Notes: a model not told the origin generated them from the letters alone. DNA of 64,000 nucleotides from Evansella caseinilytica (GCF_900107275.1 NZ_FNPI01000008.1:124001-188000), one strand, 5' to 3'; positions 8,261 through 17,918 are shown, counted from the first letter of the stretch. Made by a program: numbers and translations.

Positions 8261-9127
8261 ATGCTGTATCTTATTTCATTCGCTGCTTTTTTTGTTTGGA
8301 TGGTGATATTGCTTCGCAAAAAGCAGCTCTCCTGGCATGCTATTATCGCTTCTTACTCGATCGCTGTATTCAGTGCGGACGTTCTGGAAGTGACGTTTAA
8401 TCTGCTGCTGAATTTGTATAAATTCCCGACACATTTGTCAAAAGATCCTGTTATGGAAAATGAAATTGGCATTATTTTTGCTGATACACTGATCCTGCCC
8501 ATTACGTTGATTATTTTTGTCTATTATGCCAGAAACCGACGTCCTTGGAGGATTTCGCTTATTTTTGCATCACTAATGATCTTCAAGGAATGGATATATG
8601 TCATATTGGGGTACATGGAGTACATCCATTGGAATCTGGCGATTTCGGCCGCTTTTTACGTAATCGGATTCCGAGTGGGGGCCTTTCTTGCGCCGCGCAT
8701 TGCAACCTATCACCCCCCCGTCCCTTATTGGATATTCCTCCTGAGCTTCTCTCACACTGTCATTATGTGGTTCGGCGCTATTTTCGCCTCTCCTGTACTG
8801 CAAATGTACCAATTTAAACCAGGTATATTTGAAGATGTCATGGCAGACTGCCGATTTATCGATCTCTTGTCCGGAGATATTTTAGCCATCCTCTGCGTCC
8901 TTCTTCTTCTCAGAATCCCGCAGCGATTCAAGCCGCCGGTACTGGCCGCCGTTGCTTCTCTCGGCATCGGTTTTTCTCTGTATGCTTATCACCGGGAATG
9001 GCTTGTCTACTACAACTGGAATCATTTTTTTATGGTGCTGCGGTATTTGGTGCCCTGCGGTATCATCTGGCTGTATGACCGTTGGGAATTAGCCTACAGG
9101 GCAGCGAAAACCACGGAGATCGCTTAA
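8261..9127 (+). CDS. Polytopic membrane protein of unknown function
   Basis: A 288-residue hydrophobic protein with roughly seven to nine predicted membrane helices (for instance residues 1-20, 26-48, 75-95, 103-120, 130-150, 160-180, 205-225, 230-250, 262-280). GGAGTG lies before the ATG at 8261; an earlier ATG in frame has no such site. I do not recognise the family. Tryptophan- and tyrosine-rich loops and the absence of charged motifs argue against an enzyme. It follows the LysM gene by about 145 bp and converges on aprX. Confidence 0.7.
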   Translation: MLYLISFAAFFVWMVILLRKKQLSWHAIIASYSIAVFSADVLEVTFNLLLNLYKFPTHLSKDPVMENEIGIIFADTLILPITLIIFVYYARNRRPWRISLIFASLMIFKEWIYVILGYMEYIHWNLAISAAFYVIGFRVGAFLAPRIATYHPPVPYWIFLLSFSHTVIMWFGAIFASPVLQMYQFKPGIFEDVMADCRFIDLLSGDILAILCVLLLLRIPQRFKPPVLAAVASLGIGFSLYAYHREWLVYYNWNHFFMVLRYLVPCGIIWLYDRWELAYRAAKTTEIA

Positions 9128-9337
9128 TTATCCGGACATCCAGGTGATCCAGCATGCGTTAGTGACGATGGCGGAAAAAGTAAAAATCACTGGGAAACGG
9201 TGCGACGCTCCTTTTTCAGAGCCATATAATCTTCATCTAAATCATTATTGGTTGGATTTCTCCAGTTCCATCCCTTATCGCAGCATGGCGGGACGACTCC
9301 CCCCTCCATGCTGCAGCTTTCCTTCTTTCGTCCCGCG

Positions 9338-10669
9338 CTATCCAGACGGAATTGTATTTTCCGCATGAATGTACCCGGAACCATAAACATTCTGATCGTC
9401 ATTCCCCCATTTCTCGGCATTTTCCATCAGTAAATTCTTTACTTCATCAGGAGTATATGATTTATCATACTCCAACAGCAAAGCAGCAACACCAGCGCAT
9501 ATAGGCGTTGCCATTGAAGTCCCTGAAAGCATGATATAGTCACCATCTACTCTTGCCGCTTTTTGCAGCTTGTCAAGATAAGAATTTGGCGCCCGTAAGG
9601 AAATAATATTTACTCCCGGCGCCACGACATCTGGCTTTGACACACCATAAATCGTCGGACCTCTGCTCGAAAAAACAGCAATATCATCATCTTCACGCGG
9701 AATCGTACCCCTGTCATCCATTGCCCCGACGGTAATGATTTTGTCACTGATTCCCGGACTGGCAATCGTATTACTGTCTGGACCATCATTTCCGGCAGCT
9801 GCAATCACGACGATTCCGGCATGCCAGGCAGCCTCCACGATTTGCACCATTGGATCGTCATCTTCATCCGGGTAAGACGGATTAGCCGGACTGCCTAGGG
9901 ACATCGAAATAATGTCGATACCGTATGCGTCTTTATTTTCTATGCACCATTGGACACCGTACATCACCGTCTGCAAGGACCCGGACCCAAGCTTATTCAA
10001 CACCTTGACACCGACTAAAAAAGCATTCTCGGCCGGTCCCTTATAGTTTCCTGCCGACTGCGCACCGCTTCCAGCTGCATCCCCCGCGCAATGTGTCCCG
10101 TGACCATTGTCATCATACGGCTCTGCGCGATGGTTGATAAAATCTTGAAAACCGATGATTCGTCCATCCAAGTCTTCATGCGGATAAATACCGGTATCAA
10201 TGACCGCGATTGTCACGCCCGCTCCTGTCAGCGTCGTATTATTTCTGATCACATTGTCGGCATGAACAGCCGGAGTTGCTACATCCAGCAGCGCCCGAAC
10301 CTCGCGATTATAGTGCACCTTTTTGATCTGATTGCAATTCGCAAGCAGTTCCTCCAAAGCTTCCGCAGTAACCGTTGCACAACAACAGTTGACTGCGGTA
10401 AACTCCTTGCCGAGCTCACAACGCATATGACGGTGGACAATGTCGTGCACCATCTCCACCCCTTCTTGTATACAGCTACTTTCCGCTTCCTTAAACTGGA
10501 TGATCACAGAAAAGCGTTTTGTCTTTTTTAGAAATGCATCATACAGGCGGTGCAAAAAGCAAGGCATCCACTTAAAGGGGCGATACAAGGAAAGAAAGTG
10601 TTGCCGAAGATGACGGTCGACTCTGTCAGCGTGTGTTCTTATCATTTGAATCATTGAATAACCAAACAT
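9338..10669 (-). CDS. aprX: Intracellular subtilisin-like serine protease AprX
   Basis: 443 residues from the ATG at 10669, which follows GAGGAGGTGAAAACG; the GTG three codons earlier overlaps that site. The MFGYSMIQM start, the KPFKW-like N-terminal segment (here RPFKWMPCFLHR) and overall length match Bacillus AprX (about 442). The S8 catalytic triad is complete: Asp in VIDTGIYPH, His in NGHGTHCAG, Ser in SGTSMATPIC. There is no signal peptide, consistent with a cytoplasmic protease expressed late in growth; the N-terminal 110 residues may act as an inhibitory propeptide. It is monocistronic. Two inverted-repeat arms GCAGCATGG / CCATGCTGC (about 9280-9313) lie just downstream and may end transcription. 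Confidence 0.95.
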   Translation of the reverse strand: MFGYSMIQMIRTHADRVDRHLRQHFLSLYRPFKWMPCFLHRLYDAFLKKTKRFSVIIQFKEAESSCIQEGVEMVHDIVHRHMRCELGKEFTAVNCCCATVTAEALEELLANCNQIKKVHYNREVRALLDVATPAVHADNVIRNNTTLTGAGVTIAVIDTGIYPHEDLDGRIIGFQDFINHRAEPYDDNGHGTHCAGDAAGSGAQSAGNYKGPAENAFLVGVKVLNKLGSGSLQTVMYGVQWCIENKDAYGIDIISMSLGSPANPSYPDEDDDPMVQIVEAAWHAGIVVIAAAGNDGPDSNTIASPGISDKIITVGAMDDRGTIPREDDDIAVFSSRGPTIYGVSKPDVVAPGVNIISLRAPNSYLDKLQKAARVDGDYIMLSGTSMATPICAGVAALLLEYDKSYTPDEVKNLLMENAEKWGNDDQNVYGSGYIHAENTIPSG

Positions 10670-11029
10670 CGTTTTCACCTCCTCTTTTCCTGGTATCGTT
10701 AATCTATGAGAATCGGTTGGAAAGAGAAACGGTGTTTGTCTTACTAACTACATAGAATAGATGTCGGTCACGCTGTTCATTTATCCGGTGCAAAGTAGCG
10801 GAACAGCGGCTTTTTCTCACTATTAATCACGCAGGAAAGGCAGAGAATTTCCCTCTCGCCTGTCTCTTTTTCGGCAAAAAATGATAAAAGCGCTCACTAG
10901 TTTGACACGGTTCCCCATCCCCAATAGATAAAAACCGGCGGATTTAACTAATTTGTAACCATTTCTCCGCTTCGTTCCATTAGAGTAATAGACAGAGAAC
11001 ATAGACGAAAATGGGGGAAAATTGACGAA
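10670..11029. promoter_or_regulatory. Divergent intergenic region aprX / deacetylase
   Basis: About 360 bp between divergent genes. The aprX ribosome binding site lies at its left edge and GGGGGAA before the deacetylase ATG at its right edge. TTTGACACGG near 10900 is a possible -35 for the rightward gene. No repeat or palindrome of note was found. Confidence 0.35.
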
Positions 11030-11971
11030 ATGCCGGACAACATGAGGAAAAAAAGAAGAAAAATACGCTTCAAAATGTTTATCATCTTATGCTTTTTACT
11101 GATCGGTAGTCTCGTATGTATCGATCAACTAATGGCCGGCAAGACAGCATCGCAGGACTTGGAGTCTGCTGCTGCTAAAGATGATGAAGGCGCTTCTCCG
11201 GCGACCGCGGTACGTTCCAATCTCGACGTTAAGCAACAGAAGCCGGAAACAGAGAAAAACACGGCTAGCAAAGAGCAGGAAAAACGGGAAAACAAGGAAG
11301 CGCAGCCGCAAAAACAACAAGATACCCTGAATAACAAGGGGAAGAAAGAGGAGCAATCGGCAGCCTCGGGAAAGAAATTAGTCTATTTGACATTTGATGA
11401 CGGCCCTAGCGATGCAACGAAAGAGCTGTTGAAGATTTTGAAAGATTACGAGATGAAAGCAACCTTTTTTACACTCGCGCCGAACGTTAATCAGCATCCA
11501 GACACAATGAAACAAATGGTTGACGATGGACACGCTATCGGGCTGCACGGAGTGACACATAAGCTTGATCAATTTTACAAGGATCCCCACAGTCCATTGG
11601 AAGAAATGCTTGAAAATCAAAGGGTCGTCGATGAAGCAACAGGTATTAAAACGTATTTGATCCGAACTCCGTATGGCAGTGTTCCCTCATTAACCGCAGA
11701 CCAGCGATCAATTCTCAAAGAACACGATTTTATTTTATGGGACTGGAACGTGGACAGCGATGATTGGAAATTTCGTGACAAACGTTACGTCTCCGCGGTC
11801 ATTAAACAGCTTGAAGCAAGGGTAGATCACCCGTCATCGGTTATTCTGCTGCACGATACCGCTGCGACCGTTAACCACATTTCATTGCTGCTGGACTATC
11901 TTGTCGAACACGATTATGAAACGCATATTATCACGGCTGACACGAAGCCGTTCCATTTCGACAGCTACTAA
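11030..11971 (+). CDS. Membrane-anchored peptidoglycan/polysaccharide N-acetylglucosamine deacetylase
   Basis: 313 residues: a basic N-terminus, one membrane helix (about 14-34), a low-complexity linker rich in Glu, Lys, Gln and Asn (about 40-115), then a CE4 NodB domain. Domain motifs: YLTFDDGPS (catalytic and metal Asp), GLHGVTHKLDQFY (in place of the more common HxxxH spacing HSxxH, here H-G-V-T-H), RTPYGSVP, WDWNVDSDDW and ILLHDT. The arrangement is that of extracellular GlcNAc deacetylases such as Bacillus YheN/PgdA types, which make the wall lysozyme-resistant. It is monocistronic, followed by a small hairpin (GACTGAGT/ACTCAGTC, 12127-12150). Confidence 0.88.
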   Translation: MPDNMRKKRRKIRFKMFIILCFLLIGSLVCIDQLMAGKTASQDLESAAAKDDEGASPATAVRSNLDVKQQKPETEKNTASKEQEKRENKEAQPQKQQDTLNNKGKKEEQSAASGKKLVYLTFDDGPSDATKELLKILKDYEMKATFFTLAPNVNQHPDTMKQMVDDGHAIGLHGVTHKLDQFYKDPHSPLEEMLENQRVVDEATGIKTYLIRTPYGSVPSLTADQRSILKEHDFILWDWNVDSDDWKFRDKRYVSAVIKQLEARVDHPSSVILLHDTAATVNHISLLLDYLVEHDYETHIITADTKPFHFDSY

Positions 11972-12126
11972 GGCCCTTCATGAAAGATGTAACTTGGAAA
12001 ACAGGAAGGAACGGCAGTAAATGGTGTTGCTGCAGGCTGCCGAATAAGAGTTGGCACTTGCTGAAAACCCATATAATATCCCTTTTTCAATGTATAATTG
12101 AAGTAGATAAAACATTTCAATAATTA

Positions 12127-12150
12127 AGACTGAGTGCGCGAATACTCAGT
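12127..12150. other. Small perfect hairpin
   Basis: GACTGAGT and ACTCAGTC enclose eight bases. It lies 155 bp after the deacetylase gene and has no T-run, so it is not a convincing terminator. Nothing else is seen between 11972 and 12198. Confidence 0.4.
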
Positions 12151-12198
12151 CAGGACAATGACATGCCGCATGAAGAGCGGCGACCAAAATATTGTTAG

Positions 12199-12242
12199 AG
12201 TGTGTTCAAAAAGATAAAAACCGATCTTTTTGAACACACACT
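12199..12242. repeat. Family A short palindrome
   Basis: AGTGTGTTCAAAAAGAT, an eight-base loop, and ATCTTTTTGAACACACACT form a near-perfect hairpin in the convergent gap. It consists of the element ends only, without the interior seen at 214-360, and may also work as a terminator. Confidence 0.7.
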
Positions 12243-12247
12243 GTTAA

Positions 12248-12299
12248 TAAAAAAAGTACCCATCCACTAACCTTGGTCTGGGGTCGGGACAGGTGCTTT
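12248..12299 (-). terminator. Terminator overlapping the end of the histidine kinase gene
   Basis: On the minus strand AAAGCACCTGTCC pairs with GGATGGGTACTTT (one mismatch, two G-T pairs) and a T-run follows. The first arm is inside the coding sequence. Confidence 0.6.
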
Positions 12300-13688
12300 T
12301 TTCCATTTATTTAACGGCAGCATCATTGTCACAACCGTTCCCTTCCCCTGTTCACTTTGCACGTACAATTCCCCGCCGTGCAGCTCAAGAATTTCGTTAC
12401 AGATGGCCAAGCCGATCCCGCTTCCCGTTTGGCCTGATTTTCCTTTGAAAAATTTTTCCGTGACATGGGGTAAATCGTCCGGATCAATTCCGTACCCGGT
12501 ATCCGCAACTGTCAACAGTGCCTGCTCATCAGAAGCCATCGCGCCGACGCGAATTGTTCCGCCAAGCGGTGTAAACTTATAAGCATTGTCAATAATATTG
12601 ATGAGCACCTGCTTTAGCCGCAACACATCTCCTTCTACGAATACCGGGCCGGAAAGGGGCTCAGTAAACAAAGCTACTCCCGTTTCATGCTGGCGCACAC
12701 TGAGCTGGCGGGTCACTTCCTCCACCAAACCGCATAGATCCAGCCGTTCTTTGTCGAGCACGATCCTGCGTGCATACATTTGGGAAAAATCGAGCAGCTC
12801 CTCCACCAAACCGGATAACCGGTTTGTTTCCCGATGAATGATGGATAAGCCGGTATCAAGCTCCTCCCGGGAGAGAGCGGAATCCGCGAGCGTTTCGCTC
12901 CAGCCTTTGATCGAGGTAAGCGGCGTCCGCAGTTCATGGGAGATCGACGAAATAAAATCATTTTTCATCGTTTCCCGTTTTGCCAGTTCTACCGCCAATG
13001 TATTAAATGCTTCCGCCAGCTGTCCAATTTCATCCTTTCCCGGGACAGCGCAAGGCTCCCAGTTACCCTCCGCCATCACCTGCGCCGACGCCGTCAACTC
13101 CCGAATCGGCCTGACTATCCGCTGGGCCATCCATGAACTAAGACCGAGGAAAAGCAAGATAACAACCACACCTATCAGCAGCGTCCAGCGGATAATCTGC
13201 CAAACGGCTTCATCCACCTGCCGCAGCGATGCAGTATAGCGAAGCAAGCTGGTCACCCGCTGCCCGTCAAATTGCGGCACCGTAACGGCAATCACCCTCT
13301 CCCCGTCATACAGCGGATCGCTTCCCCGCCATGCTGTCATGTCACCGTTTTTCGCCGCCTTAACATCAGGCGTAGCCAACTGTTCATTTCTGCCGAATCC
13401 GTTTTTATCAATTTGCACCGCGCCTTCAAAATCTAACAATTGGATATGAAACGGACCACTTGCCATCTCTTCAACCAGAAAAGAAGCCTTATCCCGCATC
13501 GTCATCAAGCCGAAACCGATCCGGTCATTCATTTCGATGTCCGCCTTCACACGCTGCCACATCGCACTCTGGACGCTTCCGTAATAATAATTCCAAATAT
13601 GAGTGATAAACAGCGCTCCAAGAACGAAGACAACGAGGACAATCAGGAGAAAATAGCTCCAAATCATTCGCGCTTTCAAACTGCTCAT
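12267..13688 (-). CDS. Sensor histidine kinase
   Basis: 473 residues with membrane helices at about 10-30 and 168-188 framing an extracytoplasmic sensor of about 135 residues, then HAMP (about 189-240), dimerisation domain with SHELRTP and phospho-acceptor His251, and ATPase domain (NIIDNAYKF N-box, DTGYGI G1, GSGIGLAI G2). The ATG overlaps the stop of the response regulator gene (ATGA), so the two are translationally coupled. It is the last gene of a lipoprotein-regulator-kinase operon. The specific signal is unknown; the lipoprotein encoded first could be the accessory sensor. Confidence 0.92.
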   Translation of the reverse strand: MSSLKARMIWSYFLLIVLVVFVLGALFITHIWNYYYGSVQSAMWQRVKADIEMNDRIGFGLMTMRDKASFLVEEMASGPFHIQLLDFEGAVQIDKNGFGRNEQLATPDVKAAKNGDMTAWRGSDPLYDGERVIAVTVPQFDGQRVTSLLRYTASLRQVDEAVWQIIRWTLLIGVVVILLFLGLSSWMAQRIVRPIRELTASAQVMAEGNWEPCAVPGKDEIGQLAEAFNTLAVELAKRETMKNDFISSISHELRTPLTSIKGWSETLADSALSREELDTGLSIIHRETNRLSGLVEELLDFSQMYARRIVLDKERLDLCGLVEEVTRQLSVRQHETGVALFTEPLSGPVFVEGDVLRLKQVLINIIDNAYKFTPLGGTIRVGAMASDEQALLTVADTGYGIDPDDLPHVTEKFFKGKSGQTGSGIGLAICNEILELHGGELYVQSEQGKGTVVTMMLPLNKWKKAPVPTPDQG

Positions 13689-14443
13689 GAATCGCTACTC
13701 CTTCTCCAGCGGTAGCCGAAGCCCCATAGCGTTTCGATATATTCTGGTTCCGCCGGATTTGTTTCGATTTTTTGCCTGATACGGCGGATATTCACATCGA
13801 CGACCTTCAACTCACCTGTATAATAACGGCCCCATACCTCCGTCAAAATCTCGTTCCGGCTCACGCCTTCCCCAACCCGTTCCATCAGCAGCCGAACAAG
13901 TGACCATTCCGTCGGTGTAAGCACGATTTCGTCACGATTTTTATAAAACTGCCGTTCGTTAATCAAAAGCCGAAAAGGACCGCTCTGCAATTTTTGCTGC
14001 TGCCGGCCGGAATGATGTCCAAGAACTAGATCTTGCTCCGACGTCAAGGAAGACTGCCTTACAGCCGCACCATGAATCGGTTGCATGCGCCGATGCAGTG
14101 ATTTAATGCGGGCGATCAGTTCACCCGGACTGAAGGGCTTTTGAATATAATCGTCCGCCCCGAGCTCAAGCCCGTAAATCTTATCCTCCTCCTGGGCTTT
14201 CGCCGTCAACATGATAATACCGATACGCGGATAGCGTTCCCGCAGCTGACTGCACACTTGAAAACCGTTGATCGTCGGCAGCATGACATCAAGCAGCGCA
14301 ATATCAAACGGCCCTTCCCGCTCCGCAAGCTCCAGCGCCTCTTCCCCTGTTTCTGCTTCAGTTACGGTCATCCCGTTTCGTTTCAAATTAATTCTTACAA
14401 ATCCGCGAATCGCCTCTTCATCTTCCAGCAATAAAATATTCAT
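13685..14443 (-). CDS. OmpR-family response regulator
   Basis: 252 residues: receiver domain (Asp8, Asp9, phospho-acceptor Asp52 in LLDVMLP, Thr in MLTAK, Lys in QKPFS) and a winged-helix DNA-binding domain ending in ETLWGFGYRW. The linker of about 40 residues between them, containing HHSGRQQQK, is longer than in most OmpR proteins. AGAGGAAGATAGG precedes the ATG. It lies 24 bp after the lipoprotein gene and overlaps the kinase gene by four bases. Confidence 0.93.
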   Translation of the reverse strand: MNILLLEDEEAIRGFVRINLKRNGMTVTEAETGEEALELAEREGPFDIALLDVMLPTINGFQVCSQLRERYPRIGIIMLTAKAQEEDKIYGLELGADDYIQKPFSPGELIARIKSLHRRMQPIHGAAVRQSSLTSEQDLVLGHHSGRQQQKLQSGPFRLLINERQFYKNRDEIVLTPTEWSLVRLLMERVGEGVSRNEILTEVWGRYYTGELKVVDVNIRRIRQKIETNPAEPEYIETLWGFGYRWRRSSDS

Positions 14444-14467
14444 CCTATCTTCCTCTTCCTTAACCAG

Positions 14468-15883
14468 TTAATTTGGAGCGATGACGGTAAAATGTTTTTT
14501 CAGTTCTTCGGGAGCAGGCTGCATTTCCTGAAAACGTTCCTTTTCCTCGGAGGACATATCGTCCGGTGCTTTCCCGTATACAGCTGAGTATACAAATCCC
14601 GAAGCTGTCCGAAGCTTGACATAGCGAACCTTCTCCTGCCACCGCTTTTTTGTTTCCGGCCATTCACTGTAAGGAACAGCATGAATCGTAAACAAAACAG
14701 GCCGCTGGCCCTTCTCATCATACTGCTCAAAAGCAATGATACCTGTACCTTCTGTCTTCGCTTCCGGCCTGTTCACGGTTACCTGGTCTTTCCACGTTAG
14801 CGGCAATAAATAGGAAAACCCGTACTGATAATCAGAGTACCGCCGGGCGACGATGTCGAAACGGTCTTTACCATTCCATTGGAGTAGTTCCTCGAAATAT
14901 AAAATCTCCATGGGAGCTGCTCCTGAATCTTGACCTGGAACCTCTCGCAGCTCAACTAACTGAAGGATACTATCTACATCCAACTCGCTGTCAAACTGTT
15001 TTTCTATATCCATGTATTGATATCCGTCATCCTGATATATTTTTTTCATTGCCTCTTCGTTTTTCCATGTAAACACCACTGCCGAGATTCCATGGAGGCC
15101 ATGATTTGCTTCCAATAGCAATCCGCTTTGTTCTTCCGTTAATTTGCAGATACGCATCCGATAATAATTTTTATCATCATCCAGCTCGATCTCTGCTACT
15201 TTGCGGAGCTCTCCCTGTTCCAGTCGATAGATGGACGCATTCCTTTGTGCTATTTGCTCGCCCGCTGTTTCCAGCTGTTGTTCTGAAATATCCTCCTGCC
15301 ACTGCTCCGGTTGTGAGACAACAACCAGTTCCTCCCGCCCGTCCCCGTTCATATCACCGAACTCCGCCAGACTGTATGGGATGGAGACTATCGGAGACGG
15401 CGGCAGCTCCCGTTTCGATGAAAGATCAACGTCCGACAGTTTATATATATCAAATATAAGTCCCTGAGTTTGATAAGAATAATATCCAACTGCAAGCTCC
15501 GGCAGTCCATCCTCATCCAAGTTTATGATTTCCAGCCGGTCCAACGGATCATTAAACGGGATTTCCAGCGTCATCCATTCGCGCCACTGATTTTCCGTTT
15601 GCCGCAGCAGCAGGAGCTTATGCTCACCGACATTGTTCACATATGTGACAATTGCTTCGTTTTTCCCGTCTCCGCTCACATCTACCTGATGAACTACATT
15701 CAGTTCTTCCCCTTGATATGGCAGAGAAAGCCGTGCCTCAGCGGGAAGTGACTTGTCAATGGCAGCAGCAAGGGTCTCATCCTGCACGCCGTAGGCAGGC
15801 GCTGTCAGCAAATCGGCGGGAGCCTGCATATTGCATCCGGTCAGGACAACAACCGTCAACATCATTAAGGTCCATATTTTCAA
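14468..15883 (-). CDS. Lipoprotein with VCBS/FG-GAP-like Asp-rich repeats
   Basis: 471 residues from a TTG at 15883, preferred because GAAAGGGTG lies six bases upstream; other in-frame starts up to 15904 exist. The signal peptide ends in the lipobox LTGC, so the mature protein is anchored on the outer face of the membrane. Three Asp-rich loops, DVSGDGKNEA (about 65), NLDEDGLPEL (about 120) and DMNGDGREEL (about 175), are typical calcium-binding blades of integrin-like beta-propellers. The C-terminal half is unfamiliar. It begins the operon with a response regulator and kinase, suggesting that it presents a wall or envelope signal to the kinase; that role is inference. Confidence 0.8.
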   Translation of the reverse strand: MKIWTLMMLTVVVLTGCNMQAPADLLTAPAYGVQDETLAAAIDKSLPAEARLSLPYQGEELNVVHQVDVSGDGKNEAIVTYVNNVGEHKLLLLRQTENQWREWMTLEIPFNDPLDRLEIINLDEDGLPELAVGYYSYQTQGLIFDIYKLSDVDLSSKRELPPSPIVSIPYSLAEFGDMNGDGREELVVVSQPEQWQEDISEQQLETAGEQIAQRNASIYRLEQGELRKVAEIELDDDKNYYRMRICKLTEEQSGLLLEANHGLHGISAVVFTWKNEEAMKKIYQDDGYQYMDIEKQFDSELDVDSILQLVELREVPGQDSGAAPMEILYFEELLQWNGKDRFDIVARRYSDYQYGFSYLLPLTWKDQVTVNRPEAKTEGTGIIAFEQYDEKGQRPVLFTIHAVPYSEWPETKKRWQEKVRYVKLRTASGFVYSAVYGKAPDDMSSEEKERFQEMQPAPEELKKHFTVIAPN

Positions 15884-16096
15884 CCGGGACACCCTTTCTT
15901 TCAATGCTTGTTCAAATACCGATTATTACTTCATTTTAATCCTAATAGATAACTCCTTCAATAGCGTTACAAACAAGTAACAATTGGATATGGTTCGATC
16001 TACTTTTGTGACGATTTATCTGACGAAGCCTTATATAGCACATCCTTCGTTTTTACTATACAATATGTATAAAGACAGTAAGCGGGCGTGGTGATA

Positions 16097-16795
16097 ATGA
16101 GGATGTTTACCATTTTACTGATTGAGGATGACGAAACACTGTTCAGCGAAATAAAGACCCGGTTATCCCAATGGTCTTACGACGTGTACGGGGTAAAAGA
16201 TTTCGATAGAGTTCTGCAAGAATATACCGACTTGAAGCCGGATTTAGTCATCATAGACATTCAATTGCCGAAGTTCGACGGCTTCCACTGGTGCCGAATG
16301 ATCCGTTCCCATTCGAACGTTCCAATCATCTTTTTGTCTTCAAGGGACCACCCTACCGACATGGTGATGTCCATGCAGCTTGGAGCGGATGATTTCGTGC
16401 AAAAACCGTTTTATTTTGACGTCCTGATCGCAAAAATCCAGGCGATTCTCCGCCGTGTATATAATTACAACAACGAACAAATTCAGCTGAAGACGTGGTG
16501 CGGAGCAGCGGTGGATTTTGAAAAAAATACGGTCAGCAATGAGCACGGAACGATTGAGCTTTCTAAAAATGAAATGTTTATTTTAAAACGACTGATCGAA
16601 CAGAAAAACAAAATCGTCAGCCGCGAACAATTGATCAAAAGCTTATGGGAAGACGAGCGCTTTATCAGCGACAATACGTTGACCGTCAATGTCAACCGGC
16701 TGCGGAAAAGACTCGATGAGCTGCGCCTAGGCAGCTGCATTGAAACGAAAGTCGGACAAGGATATATCGCCCGGGAAGAAGCAGACCCACGATGA
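16097..16795 (+). CDS. bceR: BceR-type response regulator
   Basis: 232 residues from the ATG at 16097; a GTG at 16088 and an ATG at 16103 are alternatives, and none has a strong ribosome binding site. FTILLIEDDETLF, the receiver Asp54 in IIDIQLPKFDGFHWCR, FLSSRDHPTDMVMSMQLGADD and QKPF are close to the remembered Bacillus subtilis BceR sequence. The C-terminal winged helix recognises paired TNACA-N4-TGTNA sites. It controls the ABC transporter operon that follows; a matching palindrome lies at 17970-17993. The stop codon overlaps the kinase start (ATGA). Confidence 0.9.
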   Translation: MRMFTILLIEDDETLFSEIKTRLSQWSYDVYGVKDFDRVLQEYTDLKPDLVIIDIQLPKFDGFHWCRMIRSHSNVPIIFLSSRDHPTDMVMSMQLGADDFVQKPFYFDVLIAKIQAILRRVYNYNNEQIQLKTWCGAAVDFEKNTVSNEHGTIELSKNEMFILKRLIEQKNKIVSREQLIKSLWEDERFISDNTLTVNVNRLRKRLDELRLGSCIETKVGQGYIAREEADPR

Positions 16796-17820
16796 TAAAA
16801 GCCTATTTCATCGAAAGACGAAGCTGGATTTTGTTTTATGTCTTCCTCCACGGGCTGACAATTTTTATTGCCTATCTTGATGCTGCTATCCCGCTGAGGT
16901 CGGTCCTATATATTGTCTTGTTGTCGCTGATGGTCTTTACGGTGTTTGTGATCGTCCGTTGCAGGAAAGAAACGGCGTTTTACCAACGCCTCGAAGAATG
17001 GGAAACCGATATCGGACTGACCACGCTGCCGGAGGGGGAAAGTCCGTTGGAAAAAATCATTGAAGAAAAGATCGCCAGTCAGACCAGGCTGCTGCTTGAA
17101 AAAGCATCGCTGAATCAACAGTCCTTGGAGCAGGAAAAAGACGAGCTGTTATCCTGGATTCATGAAATGAAAACACCGCTGACGGCGATGCATTTAATTA
17201 TTGATCGGCTGGAGGATGAAACAACGAAAGCCCAGCTAACCTATGAATGGTTGCGAATTCATCTGCTGCTTGATAAGCAGCTTCACCAAAAGCGGATTCC
17301 GTTTATCGAAAATGACCTGTATTTTGAAGCCATCGACATCGAAGCCATGCTTTATAAAGAAATAAAAGAACTCCAGTCCTGGTGTATTCAAAAAGGGATC
17401 GGTTTTGATATTCAGCTGCAGGTAACCGAAGTGGTGAGTGACTACAAGTGGTTATCATTTATCATCAGGCAACTGCTGTCAAACGCAGTAAAATACAGCA
17501 ATGCTTCCGATATCGTCGTCACAAGCCGGTCCCAGGATGATCAGACAATCATCGACGTAAAGGATTCCGGGCGGGGCATCGACTCGAAGGATATTTCGCG
17601 CATCTTTGAAAAAGGCTTTACATCCACGGCTAAAGAACGGGAAAATACCGCAACAGGCATGGGGCTTTACCTTGCCAAGAAAGCTGCGCAGCCGCTACTG
17701 ATCCACATCGATGTACAGTCACAGGCGGGAGCCGGAACGACGTTTACGTTAATTTTTCCAAGAAAAAATGAGTTTGCTAATATGCTGAGGGGATGTGCCA
17801 AGAACAAATTCTATTTTTAA
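16792..17820 (+). CDS. bceS: BceS-type intramembrane-sensing histidine kinase
   Basis: 342 residues. Two membrane helices (about 10-32 and 36-57) are joined by only a few residues, so there is no external sensor domain, which is the hallmark of this kinase class. It relies on the BceAB transporter to detect peptide antibiotics. The H-box is SWIHEMKTPLTAMH (His124), followed by an ATPase domain with QLLSNAVKYS, DSGRGI and GMGLYLAKK. The C-terminal 15 residues after TFTLIFPRK are not conserved in what I remember of the family. It overlaps bceR and is followed by a hairpin and the bceAB operator. Confidence 0.9.
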   Translation: MIKAYFIERRSWILFYVFLHGLTIFIAYLDAAIPLRSVLYIVLLSLMVFTVFVIVRCRKETAFYQRLEEWETDIGLTTLPEGESPLEKIIEEKIASQTRLLLEKASLNQQSLEQEKDELLSWIHEMKTPLTAMHLIIDRLEDETTKAQLTYEWLRIHLLLDKQLHQKRIPFIENDLYFEAIDIEAMLYKEIKELQSWCIQKGIGFDIQLQVTEVVSDYKWLSFIIRQLLSNAVKYSNASDIVVTSRSQDDQTIIDVKDSGRGIDSKDISRIFEKGFTSTAKERENTATGMGLYLAKKAAQPLLIHIDVQSQAGAGTTFTLIFPRKNEFANMLRGCAKNKFYF

Positions 17821-17918
17821 TAATATAAGTGCAATGGCTAGGCTCGCTGCGTGCCCAATGGGAAAAACCACTCCTATCGGTCTTTTGAAAATAGCAGCGG
17901 CTTCACTCATTGCTTCGC

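Noticed and set aside
15960-15980. Second BceR operator (TTACA-AACA-AGTAA) upstream of bceR
   Set aside because: One half deviates from the consensus and no extended palindrome exists, unlike the site at 17970.
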